From assembly GCA_900543515.1 (NCBI GenBank), contig UQRW01000048.1, positions 1-14,611 on the forward strand: a stretch of 14,611 nt of DNA, written 5' to 3'. Made by a program: the position numbers and the translations under genes. Origin of the DNA: an uncultured Collinsella sp. (GTDB lineage: Bacteria > Actinomycetota > Coriobacteriia > Coriobacteriales > Coriobacteriaceae). Of this stretch, positions 14,096 through 14,611 are shown in pieces. A model generated the notes under the pieces. The model worked only from the letters and a program-made list of their open reading frames with translations, had not been told where the DNA came from and made no database searches. Each line of letters begins with the position of its first letter. Positions within the stretch are counted from its first letter, which is position 1.

Positions 14096-14263
14096 GTACC
14101 CAACGGGTACCCCACGGAAACCTTGACGATCCTGTAAAGGATCACCTGGTCATCGTCTGTCCGGTGGGGTAAACCCACCGGTAGACTCCTACCTTTAGCC
14201 CCCTTCCGTTCCGTGCGCGGGAGGGGGCGCACTTATGTTGCGCGGTTCTACGAACCGCGCAAC
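14096..14263 (+). promoter_or_regulatory. Structured 3' region after the transporter
   Basis: Starting at the stop codon there are: GTACCC/GGGTAC (14096-14110); an outer CCCCAC...GTGGGG stem (14110-14115 with 14164-14169) enclosing GACGAT/ATCGTC (14125-14130 with 14152-14157); a competing CCGGTGGG/CCCACCGG hairpin (14161-14181); GCCCCCT/AGGGGGC (14198-14228); and a perfect 12-bp hairpin (14237-14263). No T-tract follows these. No coding region is supported. Confidence 0.5.
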
Positions 14264-14305
14264 CAGTCGACGCTGCGCGCCGCCCAGGACGACAATTTGT
14301 CATTC

Positions 14306-14347
14306 AAAAGGCAAGCCATGACCAAAAGGTCTATGCCTCGCCTTTTT
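14306..14347. terminator. Intrinsic terminator, possibly bidirectional
   Basis: AAAAGGC (14306-14312) pairs with GCCTTTT (14340-14346), with an inner GACC/GGTC stem around AAAA. It ends in CCTTTTT on the plus strand and has a matching A-run on the other side. It closes the transporter transcript about 210 nt after its stop codon. Confidence 0.72.
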
Positions 14348-14376
14348 CATGCCAACTTGTACGTTCTGGACGGCGC

Positions 14377-14498
14377 TCGCTGTCCGTCCTCTGCCTGCGG
14401 CGCTTTCCATTGTTGGTGCAGAGGGCGCTTTGCCTACTCTGGCGGGCTTTCGCTGGCTTATGCTCAACCTGCGACGTTTCCATTATTGATACAAAGGC
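14377..14498. repeat. Imperfect 73-74 bp period tandem repeat
   Basis: Two related segments, about 14377-14424 and 14450-14498, share TCGCTG, CCTGCG, TTTCCATT, TTG and AGG blocks in the same order. In the best-matching 32 bp the differences are almost all G/A transitions plus one missing base. No third copy is apparent. It lies between the last terminator and the right edge; I see no credible gene here. Confidence 0.5.
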
Positions 14499-14577
14499 CA
14501 GGTTTGTTTGAACCAAAAAGGGGGAGTTGCGGTGGAATAGTTCCTGTTTGGCCGTCTGGGGGTGCGGACAGAAAGTT

Positions 14578-14611
14578 GGACCGTGAAGCGGTCCGGACTG
14601 GAGGTTCGCAT
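14578..14611 (+). promoter_or_regulatory. Possible ribosome site of a gene starting at the right edge
   Basis: A 6-bp hairpin (GGACCG/CGGTCC, loop TGAAG) is followed by GGAGG (14600-14604), five bases and then AT as the last two bases. If the next base is G, an ATG would start at 14610 with ideal spacing. This cannot be decided from the window. Confidence 0.3.

Noticed and set aside
14331..14516. 61-codon minus-strand open frame in the 3' region
   Set aside because: It overlaps a terminator and the imperfect repeat, has no good ribosome site and encodes a charged, unrecognisable peptide.
1..14611. CRISPR array
   Set aside because: No regularly spaced short repeats occur anywhere; the only repeats are the arcA duplication, its promoter elements and the two-unit repeat near the right end.

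Overview
The window looks chromosomal and comes from a high-GC, probably anaerobic gut actinobacterium. The protein set (polyphosphate kinase, Maf, a DJ-1/PfpI protein, an RlmD-like methyltransferase, then a large arginine-deiminase region), the C-ending codons and the AT-rich intergenic islands suggest Coriobacteriia, most likely Collinsella or a close relative. That assignment rests on recognition, not on a database search.

Left half (about 1-6480), all on the minus strand. From right to left: ppk (PPK1 with an unusual roughly 150-residue C-terminal tail), a terminator, rlmD-like [4Fe-4S] RNA methyltransferase, a long palindrome and a candidate promoter, then a DJ-1/PfpI gene overlapping maf by ATGA, a hairpin, and a P1/S58 self-processing peptidase. 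These are housekeeping and protein or nucleotide damage-control functions.

Right half (about 6525-14611), all on the plus strand: arcA copy 1, a class I/II aminotransferase, arcA copy 2, arcB (ornithine carbamoyltransferase) and a YfcC/DcuC-family transporter that probably exchanges arginine for ornithine. ArcA converts arginine to citrulline and ammonia. ArcB splits citrulline with phosphate into ornithine and carbamoyl phosphate. Carbamate kinase (arcC), which would harvest ATP, is not in the window.

The most striking feature is the arcA duplication. The copies are identical at every base over 1267 bp, with abrupt edges 24 bp before the start codon and one base after the stop. The roughly 400 bp upstream of each is clearly related but strongly diverged. 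Both promoters keep a pair of CCGTTC elements exactly 21 bp apart, a -10 box exactly 39 bp after the second element, and a leader with two stem-loops whose sequence has drifted while pairing is kept. This fits an old duplication of a regulated arcA unit followed by recent gene conversion of the coding part. The last 516 bp hold no convincing gene but have several hairpins, two mutually exclusive folds and an imperfect 73-74 bp repeat.
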